A DNA stretch of 24,978 bases from Chrysochromulina tobinii (lineage: Eukaryota; Haptophyta; Prymnesiales; Chrysochromulinaceae), in NCBI GenBank assembly GCA_001275005.1, contig JWZX01003066.1:1-24978 (forward strand), given 5' to 3'. Shown piece by piece: positions 17,590 to 24,978 of this stretch. The notes under the pieces are model-generated. The model ran no database searches and was not told where the DNA came from. It saw nothing but the letters and a program-made list of their open reading frames with translations. The translations under genes were made by a program, and so were the position numbers. Every line of letters starts with the position of its first letter. Position 1 is the stretch's first letter.

Positions 17590-18681
17590 TCAGAGGGAAA
17601 ACACGCTCTTGCCCTTCTGGAACGCGTTGCGCAGGTTCTTCCCATGCGAGCGATCCTCATTCTCCGTGCACTGCGTGATGTACACGAGGGTGTCCTTCCT
17701 CTGCGGCCTTTCGACCATGTCATGCGCCTGGCCACCTTCGATGAAACGGCCATTCTTCATAAATGCGGCCTCGTTGGCGCACATGAGCGAGAACGATGTG
17801 AGGTCAACCGTGAGGAAAACGATCGCCAGACCGAATTTCAGCTGCAGTCGCTGCAGCAGCTTGAGCATCGAGGACTGCCGATCGATGTCCAGCGAGCAGA
17901 GGCATTCGTCGCAGATGAGGACGCGCGGCCGAGAGGCGAGCACAGACAAGAGGTAGACGAGATGGCGTTGGCCGCCAGAGAGCTCGCCGCACGTGAGACC
18001 ATCATTCAGATACTGCTCGGCGTTGCCAACGGGGGTACCCGTGTCGGCCATCATCTGAAACCCGGATGCTTCGAGAGCAGCGCGCACTTCGCGGCGTCGC
18101 TCCTCTCGTGACCATTCGCGCGGCATGTCTTGCGCGATTGCATCCTCAACGGTTTGGTTGGCTTTCAGCTTTTGGCCGCCATCGTGCTCACTCGACATGT
18201 ATGCCACGCCGATCGCGAGCATATTGGCTGGCGCTCTACCCGAGTCGGTCCTCGCGTGGCGATTGCCGCGCTTCGATGCCACCGCGTGCACAACGTGCGT
18301 GACCTCGAGCAGCACGAGCAAAAGTGGCAGCGCCCAAACACCAGTCTCGTTCATCGAGGCGAGCAGCAGCGGCCATCCAAGCGGATCGAGTACCGCTGCC
18401 GCTGCCGTAGCAGCACAGCAAACAGCGAGAAGTGTGTGCACAACGTAGGGCCACCGAGGTGTATGGAAGCGCCGGCCGGCGGGAGGGAACCCAAACACCT
18501 TGATCGAGCCGCTCTCTGGCGTAAGGTTGCCCATCAAGAGCTGTGCGAGCGTGGTCTTGCCACACTCGTTGGCACCAAGAACACCAAATGTCTCGCCCTC
18601 GCGCAGCGCGAAGCTCACATTTTTCACCTGCGGCTGGCCTGGCTCGTGGCGGAAAGTCACGTCGTCGACCTCTAGAAGCAT
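17590..18681 (-). CDS. ABC-type ATPase with membrane hairpin inserted in the nucleotide-binding domain
   Basis: The predicted protein has 363 residues from the ATG at 18681. The Walker A motif GANECGKTT is at 36-44, the signature LSGGQ at 234-238 and Walker B RVLICDE at 253-259, so one ABC nucleotide-binding domain spans the protein. Two features are odd. About 75 residues lie between the Walker A half and the Q-loop region, with two hydrophobic segments (about 76-97 and 113-134) that look like a membrane hairpin. The Q-loop region reads AIGVAYMSSEHDG without a clear Gln, and the H-loop reads FLTVDL with Val in place of the usual His. ATP binding seems possible; normal hydrolysis is doubtful. 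The frame is open upstream to 18915, but only a GTG starts it; residues there (RKKGATRAVSLLRVG) could be coding if spliced. Its transporter partner is not in the window. Confidence 0.78.
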   Translation of the reverse strand: MLLEVDDVTFRHEPGQPQVKNVSFALREGETFGVLGANECGKTTLAQLLMGNLTPESGSIKVFGFPPAGRRFHTPRWPYVVHTLLAVCCAATAAAAVLDPLGWPLLLASMNETGVWALPLLLVLLEVTHVVHAVASKRGNRHARTDSGRAPANMLAIGVAYMSSEHDGGQKLKANQTVEDAIAQDMPREWSREERRREVRAALEASGFQMMADTGTPVGNAEQYLNDGLTCGELSGGQRHLVYLLSVLASRPRVLICDECLCSLDIDRQSSMLKLLQRLQLKFGLAIVFLTVDLTSFSLMCANEAAFMKNGRFIEGGQAHDMVERPQRKDTLVYITQCTENEDRSHGKNLRNAFQKGKSVFSL

Positions 18682-19032
18682 CGCCGAAGTTCCACTGGCT
18701 TCAGACTCGGGGTTGACCAGGGATGTGCCGACTCTGAGCAGAGAGACGGCTCGTGTTGCGCCCTTCTTTCTCAACCTTGTGTGACGTGAGCCGTCCGCGA
18801 GTTGCGTCGGAGTTGCACCTCCGAGCGAGGGGTGTCGAAAATGACCGATGGCTGTGAAGTGGACACAATGGGTTGCGACGACGTGCGCACTCCGAGACAA
18901 ACTGTTTCTGGACACACACTGTCCTCCAGGAAGTTCAAGTTGTTCCTGTTAACACGAACACTCCACGAGGAAGTCTTGACGAAGTCGATTTCAATGTTGC
19001 GACCTCACCGCCCACATATCTTCTCCGTTCCA
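18682..19032. promoter_or_regulatory. Shared upstream region of divergent ABC ATPase and NT-C2 genes
   Basis: These 351 bases separate two divergent ATGs and must hold both 5' regions. Both strands stay open over much of it, so true starts could lie further upstream on either side. No TATA box or dispersed element is seen. Confidence 0.4.
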
Positions 19033-20109
19033 ATGAAATTTTACTTTCGGACGCAAGACATCCACGTGACACTGCCTGGTGCTGAGCTGGACGGCAAACT
19101 GGTCCTCGTCTGGAAGCGCGGGCCCCGCAGGACGCAAACCGAGCCCTTTGAAGTGAAGGAGAAGCTGAGCAGCGTCGACGGTTCCCTCTCACGCAGTGCG
19201 TCCACCACTCAGGACCTCGCGCTTATCTGCACTATGTACAAGAATGCCAAAACCGGGGCCTTCGAGTCCAAGTCGGCCTCCTTCTCACTGCGAGAAGAGG
19301 GTGCAGATGGCAAGGAGAAGAAGATTGGTTCTGCCGCAATCGATCTGAGCTCATATGCGACCTCGGACAAGACGAGCGAGCGCGTCGAGCTCGGCTTCCT
19401 GAACGGTAAGATCCGGTTGCATCTCACGCTGACCACGCACTGGTTGAAGTCGATGAACGCGAGTATCGACGACGATGACGACTCGATGAGCAGCAGCGGG
19501 ATGTCGAGTGCACTCGGGGGCAAGTCCGATGAGGATCATGATTTAGATGTGAGCCAGTGGACAGGCACTGGTAGCAGCAGTGGAGCCGCCAACAGTAGCA
19601 ACTTCGCTGTGCCGCGCGGTGGTGGCGGCGGCGCTTCTGCGGTCGCTCTGCCTCTCGTCGGGCCAAGGACCGAGCGCGAGCTTACTGATGCGATGCGCAC
19701 TACCGCGATCGAGGCTCGGTGGAATCAGGAAGCTGAGCGAGCAGAGAGGGCCGACCTTCTGGAGCAGGCGCAGGCAGAACTCGCTCAGGTGCGCACCCTG
19801 TACGCTGCGTCGCAGAAGGAGCTGAAAACGATTCGGGCGCAGGCTGAGCGGCTGGGGAGCGAGAACCGGGTGCTGCGACGCGCGCAGCGCGGTGGCAAGC
19901 GCGATGAAGTCATTCTGCAGCTGGAGACGGAGCTCTACCAGGAGCACCATGAGCGTGCGGACATGGAAGAGAACCTTTCGAGAGCCTTTCGTAGCGTGCT
20001 GGATGATGCGCACTCGCGCATCACACTGCTCACGGCTGAGCGGGATCGCCTGCTGGTGGCACTCGAAGAGGCAACTGGCAAGAAAGGTGGCTTCGCTTTG
20101 CGGAAGTAG
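19033..20109 (+). CDS. NT-C2 domain and coiled-coil protein (EEIG1/EHBP1-like N-terminus)
   Basis: The predicted protein has 358 residues. Residues 1-140 read as an N-terminal C2 (NT-C2) domain: MKFYFRTQDIHVTLPGAE, LVLVWKRGPRRTQTEPFEVK, then FSLREEG, IGSAAIDLSSYAT and a final KIRLHLTLTTHWLK. This matches the strand order of EEIG1/EHBP1/PMI1-type proteins, which tether membranes or organelles to the cytoskeleton. An acidic/Ser-Gly linker follows (about 145-215), then a coiled coil from about 225 to 350. I took the ATG at 19033 because it begins the domain directly; the frame is open further upstream to 18802. A role in organelle positioning or trafficking is inferred from the family. Confidence 0.8.
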   Translation: MKFYFRTQDIHVTLPGAELDGKLVLVWKRGPRRTQTEPFEVKEKLSSVDGSLSRSASTTQDLALICTMYKNAKTGAFESKSASFSLREEGADGKEKKIGSAAIDLSSYATSDKTSERVELGFLNGKIRLHLTLTTHWLKSMNASIDDDDDSMSSSGMSSALGGKSDEDHDLDVSQWTGTGSSSGAANSSNFAVPRGGGGGASAVALPLVGPRTERELTDAMRTTAIEARWNQEAERAERADLLEQAQAELAQVRTLYAASQKELKTIRAQAERLGSENRVLRRAQRGGKRDEVILQLETELYQEHHERADMEENLSRAFRSVLDDAHSRITLLTAERDRLLVALEEATGKKGGFALRK

Positions 20110-20604
20110 AAGCGCGCGCTATGTTTACCAAGACATCGGCTCAGACTTATGGGCGGAGGGTCCTCCAAAGTCTGTTTCATTAGGAGGACCTTTGGCTTGT
20201 GGCTCCAGGCTCCACTCCAGACCCTGAGCGACTCCACACCCCGGACCCCGCCCGAGGCGGCGCGAGGCGGCGAGGGGCCGAGGCGCGGGAGCCCGCGAGG
20301 GCCGCCGCGGGCCGCGCCGTGCGGCTACGGGTCCGCGGGCGAAGGTTCGTGACGCGCGAATAAATCCAAGGTCCCTTAAGTAGAGCGCCCATACGACGGT
20401 CCACCGTACCCGTGTATATAGTATATAGTAGAGAGTTTATACGCTACCTTATGTATGACACCTACATTGTAGTTCGTACATGTAGCGTTACAGTAGAGAG
20501 TTTATACCTACCTACATCGTACATGTAGCGTTACATACTACATTATTGCCGCTGCTCCCACGCGATCGTACCGCGCGGTCCGCCGCGCTTCGCGCTCTAG
20601 CCGT
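20110..20604. other. Intergenic region between convergent genes
   Basis: About 495 bases between the NT-C2 gene stop and the carboxylase-like gene stop. The left half is very GC-rich (near 20220-20345); the right half is AT-rich with tandem repeats. No gene is recognised. Confidence 0.5.
20427..20534 (+). repeat. Two-copy imperfect tandem repeat
   Basis: Unit 1 (20427-20490) and unit 2 (20492-20534) both begin AGTAGAGAGTTTATAC and end CGTACATGTAGCGTTAC with one mismatch; unit 1 has about 20 extra bases in the middle. A GTATATA direct repeat precedes it at 20414-20426. Confidence 0.85.
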
Positions 20605-22443
20605 CTATCGTCCGTTTGATCTTCCGCGCTCAGCTCCGAACACATAGGCCCAGCAGGAATTGGGGCCTGTCAAAGTGCGCACGGCATGCGGTGTCCCAGG
20701 TCGGATGGCTATCGGAGCCGAGCTGGGAACGAGCTCAGGGGTACCATGTGAAGCCGAGCCCCATTTTGGAGGTAGGAGCAAGGTGGTTTGGCCCATCTGA
20801 TCGACCTCAATCCGTCCTTGCAGCGGTACCAGAAGCACGCGAGCTGGGAAAGGGCTCATATCAGGAAAGGACTCGTTGAACACGCCGTCCGGGGTGTCGG
20901 CAAAGAAGGCGGTTCGGTGATCGGCAGCCGCCAATCGTGCACGAAGCCATCCCATGCGCCCCCGCCATGCCGACGATCCAAACTCACGAAGCAGCGGGCG
21001 CACCCATGTGGGCCTCGAGAGCTCAAGGATCTCCACGGTGGCGAGATCTGCACCGGGGTCCACAAAGCGTTGTAGCGGGCGGCCGTTGATCGAGGACCAG
21101 AGATGGCCCACCACACGGCAACCCGTGTCCGCCCGACAGCCACTACGCCTCGCAGCATCACGCGCAAAGTGAAGCAGCATGGCGGGTGTGTATGGCATGT
21201 ACCCTGCTTGACGCGGCTCTAGGCGCGGGGCAGTCGAAATCAAGTCCAGCGAGCCATTGGCGTGGCTTAGGTATAGCCGATTGTATGTGCGAGTCATGAA
21301 CACCGTTGCCCCGAGGCGTTCGTCATGAAGGCTGACGTTGATGAAGTTGCGCGTCGTGACCGCCATCATTCGCCACGAGAGCAATGTGTGGCTCTTCGTG
21401 TGCACCGCATCGAGGGCATCAAACTTGAAAATGACCAGGGGCCGGAGTGGCAGCAGCACCTGCACCAACATGTGGACTAGACCAATTACAGCCGAAACGC
21501 GCGACCATGCCGAGCCGTCTTGCGAAGAGGGCAAAGCACGTGCTTGACGATCGAGCTTCTCAGACCTCGGTGAGTTCACAACGGGCGTCGACCATGCGGA
21601 CTGCGCGCTTCCAGGCGGCCCATCCAAGAAGAGCACATTCGTAGCCAGCATCACCCAAGGGAACTCTCCTAGCGACCAGATGACATGGTTGGTTAGGTGG
21701 AAACTCGTCGCGAGCAGCAGACCCGCGGGGCGCGTGGGGCGCCAACAAAGTAGTGGCGCAATCGCGAGGTCGAAGATCAACCCTGCCCACGAGACAACGC
21801 GGGCTGTCTCTGGGAGCCGCAGCAGCGGCTGCAGCAGTGGCTGCGTCCACGACAAGTGCATCGCAGCTTCATCTACCAGCTTTGTCGCCATCGGCTGTGC
21901 ATGTACGATCCAGTCTTCGTTTAGTTTGGCGATGCCTGCGTACATGTAAACGATGCAAACCTGAGCCCGCAAAATGTCGCGATGCCAAGCAGGGCATGTT
22001 GATGCTCCGCCGCGGCCCACAGCGCGCGCCATCGACAGGGAGAATGTTTGGTCAGCACCGACCAGGGCGATGAGGACGCTGAGTAGAGCGTACAGGTAAT
22101 AGTGGTTGTTAAACATCGTGCGCTCGCAAAGCACGAAACCGGAGTACGTCAGAGCAAAGGTGACCGCACCCACACGTGTGGCGATACCAAGCGTGATGCA
22201 CATGGCACTAACGGCCATGAGCAGCAGGTGCACGTGGGCCTCATGGGTACTCCTTGGCGGAACCAACCATGGAAGTGGCTGCAGCGTCACACCATTGACG
22301 ACATACGGAAAGTGCATCTGTGGGCGCAGCACAGAGCGCTCGTACATTCCCAGGTGATGCAGCCGCCACACGTGCGCCACCATCAGCGAGCCGAATGGGA
22401 CGCGAAACGCGCACATCGGGCGCGCGTCGCACTGCCTAGGCAT
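20605..22443 (-). CDS. Vitamin K-dependent gamma-carboxylase homologue (HTTM family)
   Basis: The predicted protein has 612 residues from the ATG at 22443. The first 300 residues contain several membrane spans with family motifs: CERTMFNNHYYLYALLSVL at about 106-124, and YMYAGIAKLNEDW at 166-178. The latter matches the gamma-carboxylase motif around the catalytic base; Lys173 aligns with human Lys218. SFHLTNHVIWSLGEFPWVML follows, then FLDGPP. The C-terminal half is mostly soluble and would be lumenal. The known enzyme converts Glu to gamma-carboxy-Glu using reduced vitamin K, CO2 and O2 in the ER. Algal targets are unknown. Overall length is somewhat below that of the animal enzyme (about 758 residues). 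An in-frame TTG just upstream was ignored in favour of the ATG. Confidence 0.82.
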   Translation of the reverse strand: MPRQCDARPMCAFRVPFGSLMVAHVWRLHHLGMYERSVLRPQMHFPYVVNGVTLQPLPWLVPPRSTHEAHVHLLLMAVSAMCITLGIATRVGAVTFALTYSGFVLCERTMFNNHYYLYALLSVLIALVGADQTFSLSMARAVGRGGASTCPAWHRDILRAQVCIVYMYAGIAKLNEDWIVHAQPMATKLVDEAAMHLSWTQPLLQPLLRLPETARVVSWAGLIFDLAIAPLLCWRPTRPAGLLLATSFHLTNHVIWSLGEFPWVMLATNVLFLDGPPGSAQSAWSTPVVNSPRSEKLDRQARALPSSQDGSAWSRVSAVIGLVHMLVQVLLPLRPLVIFKFDALDAVHTKSHTLLSWRMMAVTTRNFINVSLHDERLGATVFMTRTYNRLYLSHANGSLDLISTAPRLEPRQAGYMPYTPAMLLHFARDAARRSGCRADTGCRVVGHLWSSINGRPLQRFVDPGADLATVEILELSRPTWVRPLLREFGSSAWRGRMGWLRARLAAADHRTAFFADTPDGVFNESFPDMSPFPARVLLVPLQGRIEVDQMGQTTLLLPPKWGSASHGTPELVPSSAPIAIRPGTPHAVRTLTGPNSCWAYVFGAERGRSNGR

Positions 22444-22752
22444 CCACCACAAAAGCTTGTGTGAACGTGCCTGTTAATACTCCCGCCTGCTCACGCAGCG
22501 AATCAGGTGTTGAGGAGCGTCCGATTGTCGTGACGAGGAGGAGGAGACGTGGAGTCTCGAATCGTGTGATTCGCCCCGCGGGCGGCTGTTTTATAGAGCG
22601 GCCAGTCGACATGCCAGCGACGTTGCTATCATTATAATTAGAAGTGCTTTGTGGGTTGATTTTAGAGTTGGTTGAGCCTTAATTTGGTTCACAAACAATT
22701 CGAACTTCTCGTGGGCATCCTTTGCTCACCTGCGCGCGCGTGAAGGAGCGCA
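22444..22752. promoter_or_regulatory. Shared upstream region of divergent carboxylase-like and ankyrin genes
   Basis: These 309 bases separate two divergent ATGs. The right half (about 22610-22710) is markedly AT-rich, with a TTTTATAGAG TATA-like motif near 22589 and ATTATAATTAG near 22631. They probably act as promoter sites for one or both genes. Confidence 0.5.
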
Positions 22753-23406
22753 ATGGCCGCACCACAGGAATACGTAAACCCTTTCGACATCAAGCCGGAC
22801 TACTCGAAGCCCGTCGGCCCACCCATGCAGGACATCCACTTTATCAAAGGTTCGACGCCTATGCACAAGGCAGCCGCTCTCCTCAAGTTTGCAGAGGTTG
22901 ATGCGCTGCTAGCCGCTGGCTCAAAGGACGTCAACACAGGCGACGTCCTCGACCAGACGCCGCTCACCCTGCTCGCACGCAACCACTATGACAATGAAGA
23001 CGTACCAAAAGCTGTCGCCATGATCGAGAAGCTCCTCGCCGCCGGCGCGGCTTTGGTGGACGAGGAGGGAAAAATGAAGCGCGACAAGTACGGCGACTCG
23101 CTGCTGCACCTCGCGGCGATGGCCTCGGGGCGCAACGGACCCGCCGTGATTAAGGCACTCGTCGACGCACTGCCCACGGGTGGCCCGTACACGAAGGTGC
23201 AGCTTGTCTCGGCGCGATGCAAGAACTTTGGCAACACAGCCCTGCACTGGGCCACGCTTAATGGCAACGTCGAAGCGTGCAGGCTGCTCATCGAGGCCGG
23301 CACGCGCCTCGACCGCTTGAACCGCCAGAAGGAGAGCATCCTCGACTACGCGAATAAGTACGAGCACGTGAAGCTCAAAGCCAAGTACGAGGGCCTCATG
23401 AAATGA
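22753..23406 (+). CDS. Small ankyrin-repeat protein
   Basis: The predicted protein has 217 residues. Ankyrin-type units are visible: STPMHKAAALLKFAEVDALL at about 34-53, QTPLTLLARNHYDNEDVPKA with KLLAAGA, DSLLHLAAMASGRNGPAVIK, and NTALHWATLNGNVEACRLLI at about 160-179. A charged C-terminal helix closes the protein. There is no signal peptide, membrane span or other domain, so it should be a soluble protein-binding adaptor whose partner is unknown. The ATG at 22753 follows the short sequence GAGCGCA, and nothing upstream in frame looks coding. Confidence 0.88.
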   Translation: MAAPQEYVNPFDIKPDYSKPVGPPMQDIHFIKGSTPMHKAAALLKFAEVDALLAAGSKDVNTGDVLDQTPLTLLARNHYDNEDVPKAVAMIEKLLAAGAALVDEEGKMKRDKYGDSLLHLAAMASGRNGPAVIKALVDALPTGGPYTKVQLVSARCKNFGNTALHWATLNGNVEACRLLIEAGTRLDRLNRQKESILDYANKYEHVKLKAKYEGLMK

Positions 23407-24398
23407 AGCCTCAAGAGCGGTGCAAGAGTCCAAGAGGAAATGTGCTGCAACCCTCGCAAAAGGTAATGTGCTGCAGAGCATACACGTACGTACACAGTAC
23501 TCACTCCGAAGTACTAAGATAGCTCGCAAAGCTGTGCTCGCCGTACAACAGTAGTAAGTCATACGGTCCGACTTACCAACGATGAATGAGCAACCACCTG
23601 GTCAGAGTCTTACGTGTTACCGGTGCTTCCTTCTCGCCTTTTCTGTTTTCATCTCGGTACCGGAAGGCGGAAGCGGAACACGGTGCCGCGCGGGGGGTGG
23701 CGCGCTTCCGTTCGAACTTCCGTGTTCCGACTCGTATCGATGGTATTTATAGGTAGCTACGGGTAAGTTACAAATGCGTAGGAAGCACGTAAGTACGGGT
23801 CAGTGAATCACGTCGATACCACCCGGGTACCGGGCGCGGTGGCGCGCGCGTCGACCGGAACGACCGCGTCCGCGCCGGCGTTACGTCCCGAAAAAGGGTA
23901 ACAACACGCTCGCTTCCTCCTCATTCGTCAACTTAGGAGTTAGGTTTGCTCACACGGATACAAACGGGGTCGCGCGTGCCCGACTGCCCGTGCTCATCGT
24001 ACAGTATGTGTGCGTTTCTGTGGCCGAACACTCAACACAGCTAACGGAGCAGCAGCAGGTGAGCGCGGCGTTCCGGGGCGCGGCTAACGGCAACCGGCCG
24101 AGAACGCGCCCAAGCCCCAACAACGACAGGTCCCGCAGCGTACACCGCAGTCTCCGCACACGCTTGTCACACGCTGTCCGCCGGACGGTCCGCGCTGTCC
24201 CGCCGGTCTGCGGCCCTGCGGACCCGTGCCCTACCCGTGCCCGCGCGGGCGCGGCGCGCTCAAGGGCGCGCTGGGGAAAAGTGAACGAGATCGCTGTGTG
24301 CGTCTCCGGACTCCGCACACACAGCGGACGCGCAAGAGTCGGACGCCGCGCGCGTGCGAGATTGCGACAAACCAGATTATGGATACAGCTCAGTAAAC
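23407..24398. other. Intergenic region between convergent genes
   Basis: About 1 kb after the ankyrin gene and before the stop of the zinc-finger gene. It contains an inverted repeat at 23674-23729, several TACCGG motifs and GC-rich stretches. Open frames on both strands have no protein-like character. No gene or RNA is recognised. Confidence 0.5.
23674..23729. repeat. Inverted repeat with 10-bp arms
   Basis: CGGAACACGG at 23674-23683 is the exact reverse complement of CCGTGTTCCG at 23720-23729. The 36-base gap is GC-rich. It could form a hairpin in the 3' flank of the ankyrin gene, but may be chance. Confidence 0.5.
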
Positions 24399-24761
24399 TT
24401 ACTCACTAACCCCGCGCGTCCCGAGCGATCGAGAAGTTGACGCCTCCGCCTGCTCTAACCATGGGCTGCCGAGCCAAGGGCGTTGCTCATCAGCCCGCTT
24501 GAAAAAGTGCAGCGCAATATCTGGTGATTTGTTGGACAGCAGCTCGTGCCGGAACAAGTAGCTGAAGAGGCAGTCTCCCGAGCAGAAGACGGTGTCAGAA
24601 AGGGAGGGCGTCATACTGCTTGTCGGCGTGACAAGCCATGATTGTGAAGAGTTTTGCCATGATTGGTTCTTCGTGTGCTCGAGCATGGCGGAAAAGGAGT
24701 GCTTGAACGGCATGGGCGTAAACCTCATACAGTTTTGACAGGGCGCGTTGTTCGCCACCAT
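24399..24761 (-). CDS. Small FCS-type zinc-finger-like protein
   Basis: The predicted protein has 120 residues from the ATG at 24761. CQNC at residues 8-11 and FCSGDC at 59-64 give a C-x2-C, then C-x3-C arrangement like the FCSxxC half of MYM/TRASH or FLZ zinc fingers, although the 48-residue gap is longer than usual. The middle is Ser/Thr/Gln-rich. A short helical part follows (LFSYLFRHELLS), then a polar tail. The frame is open further upstream, but that stretch translates the dispersed element and is probably 5' UTR. Without homologues the zinc-binding claim is tentative. Confidence 0.5.
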   Translation of the reverse strand: MVANNAPCQNCMRFTPMPFKHSFSAMLEHTKNQSWQNSSQSWLVTPTSSMTPSLSDTVFCSGDCLFSYLFRHELLSNKSPDIALHFFKRADEQRPWLGSPWLEQAEASTSRSLGTRGVSE

Positions 24762-24887
24762 TGGCCGCGGGGCGGCGCGCAGTGGGATGTGATGCGCTTC
24801 GCGGGAAAAACGAGCACCGGCTGATTGCGTCTCATCAATGTACAAAAAGGTGTCACACGTTTCCTGGGGCGGACATCTCAACGCCAG

Positions 24888-24948
24888 GCATACCGGTAAA
24901 AAGACACCGGGGGGAGCCGGGACACACACGGGACACACGGGACACGCG
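24888..24948 (+). repeat. Dispersed ACCGGT element, copy C
   Basis: The core ACCGGTAAAAAGACACCGGG at 24892-24911 is identical to copies A and B. It is followed by GGGAGCCGGGACACACACGG and two more GGGACAC units. It lies about 130 bases upstream of the zinc-finger gene ATG. Confidence 0.8.
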
Positions 24949-24978
24949 GAAGCACAAAGGCACACAGACCAATCTCAC

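Noticed and set aside
23950-24409. Overlapping open frames on both strands in the 1-kb intergenic region.
   Set aside because: Arg/Pro/Ala-rich composition without motifs; typical of GC-rich noncoding DNA.

Overview
The window looks like nuclear DNA of a GC-rich, compact, intron-poor unicellular eukaryotic alga or related protist. Evidence: a Sec20-type SNARE, an F-box protein, ankyrin and C2/coiled-coil proteins, a scavenger-receptor (SRCR) protein with a plant/algal-style Pro-rich stalk, and a vitamin K-dependent gamma-carboxylase homologue. Genes are mostly single long open frames that start at an ATG, with no operons or Shine-Dalgarno sites. A haptophyte (for example a pavlovophyte) or a green picoalga would fit, but no marker gene settles the lineage. 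Two genes resemble centrosome/cilium proteins (Sfi1-like repeats, CIMIP2/FAM166-like), which would suit a flagellate.

Layout. 1-1534 (-): a Trp-rich Sfi1-like helical repeat protein running off the left edge, with one probable tiny intron and one homopolymer frame break. 1786-2877 (+): Sec20/BNIP1-like SNARE. 3072-4613 (+): unrecognised Ala-rich protein. 5411-6364 (+): secreted/membrane SRCR protein. 6781-7491 (+): candidate ciliary microtubule inner protein. 8586-10551 (-): sulfotransferase fused to a DMT/EamA transporter, with a frame conflict at its 3' end. 10879-13296 (-): membrane protein with a seven-repeat (probably seven-bladed) propeller. 14033-15313 (-): DxD-type glycosyltransferase. 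15806-17302 (-): F-box plus right-handed beta-helix. 17590-18681 (-): ABC ATPase with a membrane hairpin inserted in the nucleotide-binding domain and altered Q/H loops. 19033-20109 (+): NT-C2 plus coiled coil. 20605-22443 (-): gamma-carboxylase-like enzyme. 22753-23406 (+): ankyrin protein. 24399-24761 (-): small FCS-type zinc-finger protein.

The genes do not form an obvious pathway. A loose secretory/cell-surface theme can be inferred: Sec20 retrieval, sulfotransferase-transporter, glycosyltransferase, gamma-carboxylase, SRCR and propeller surface proteins. In an ordinary eukaryotic genome such proximity may mean nothing.

The most unusual items are the sulfotransferase-transporter fusion, the ABC ATPase with an internal transmembrane hairpin, the KDEL-like tail on Sec20, and a dispersed element with a 20-bp core (ACCGGTAAAAAGACACCGGG). 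That core is identical in three copies, each close upstream of a gene start, and two diverged copies sit in similar places. I saw no tRNA, rRNA, CRISPR array or transposase gene.
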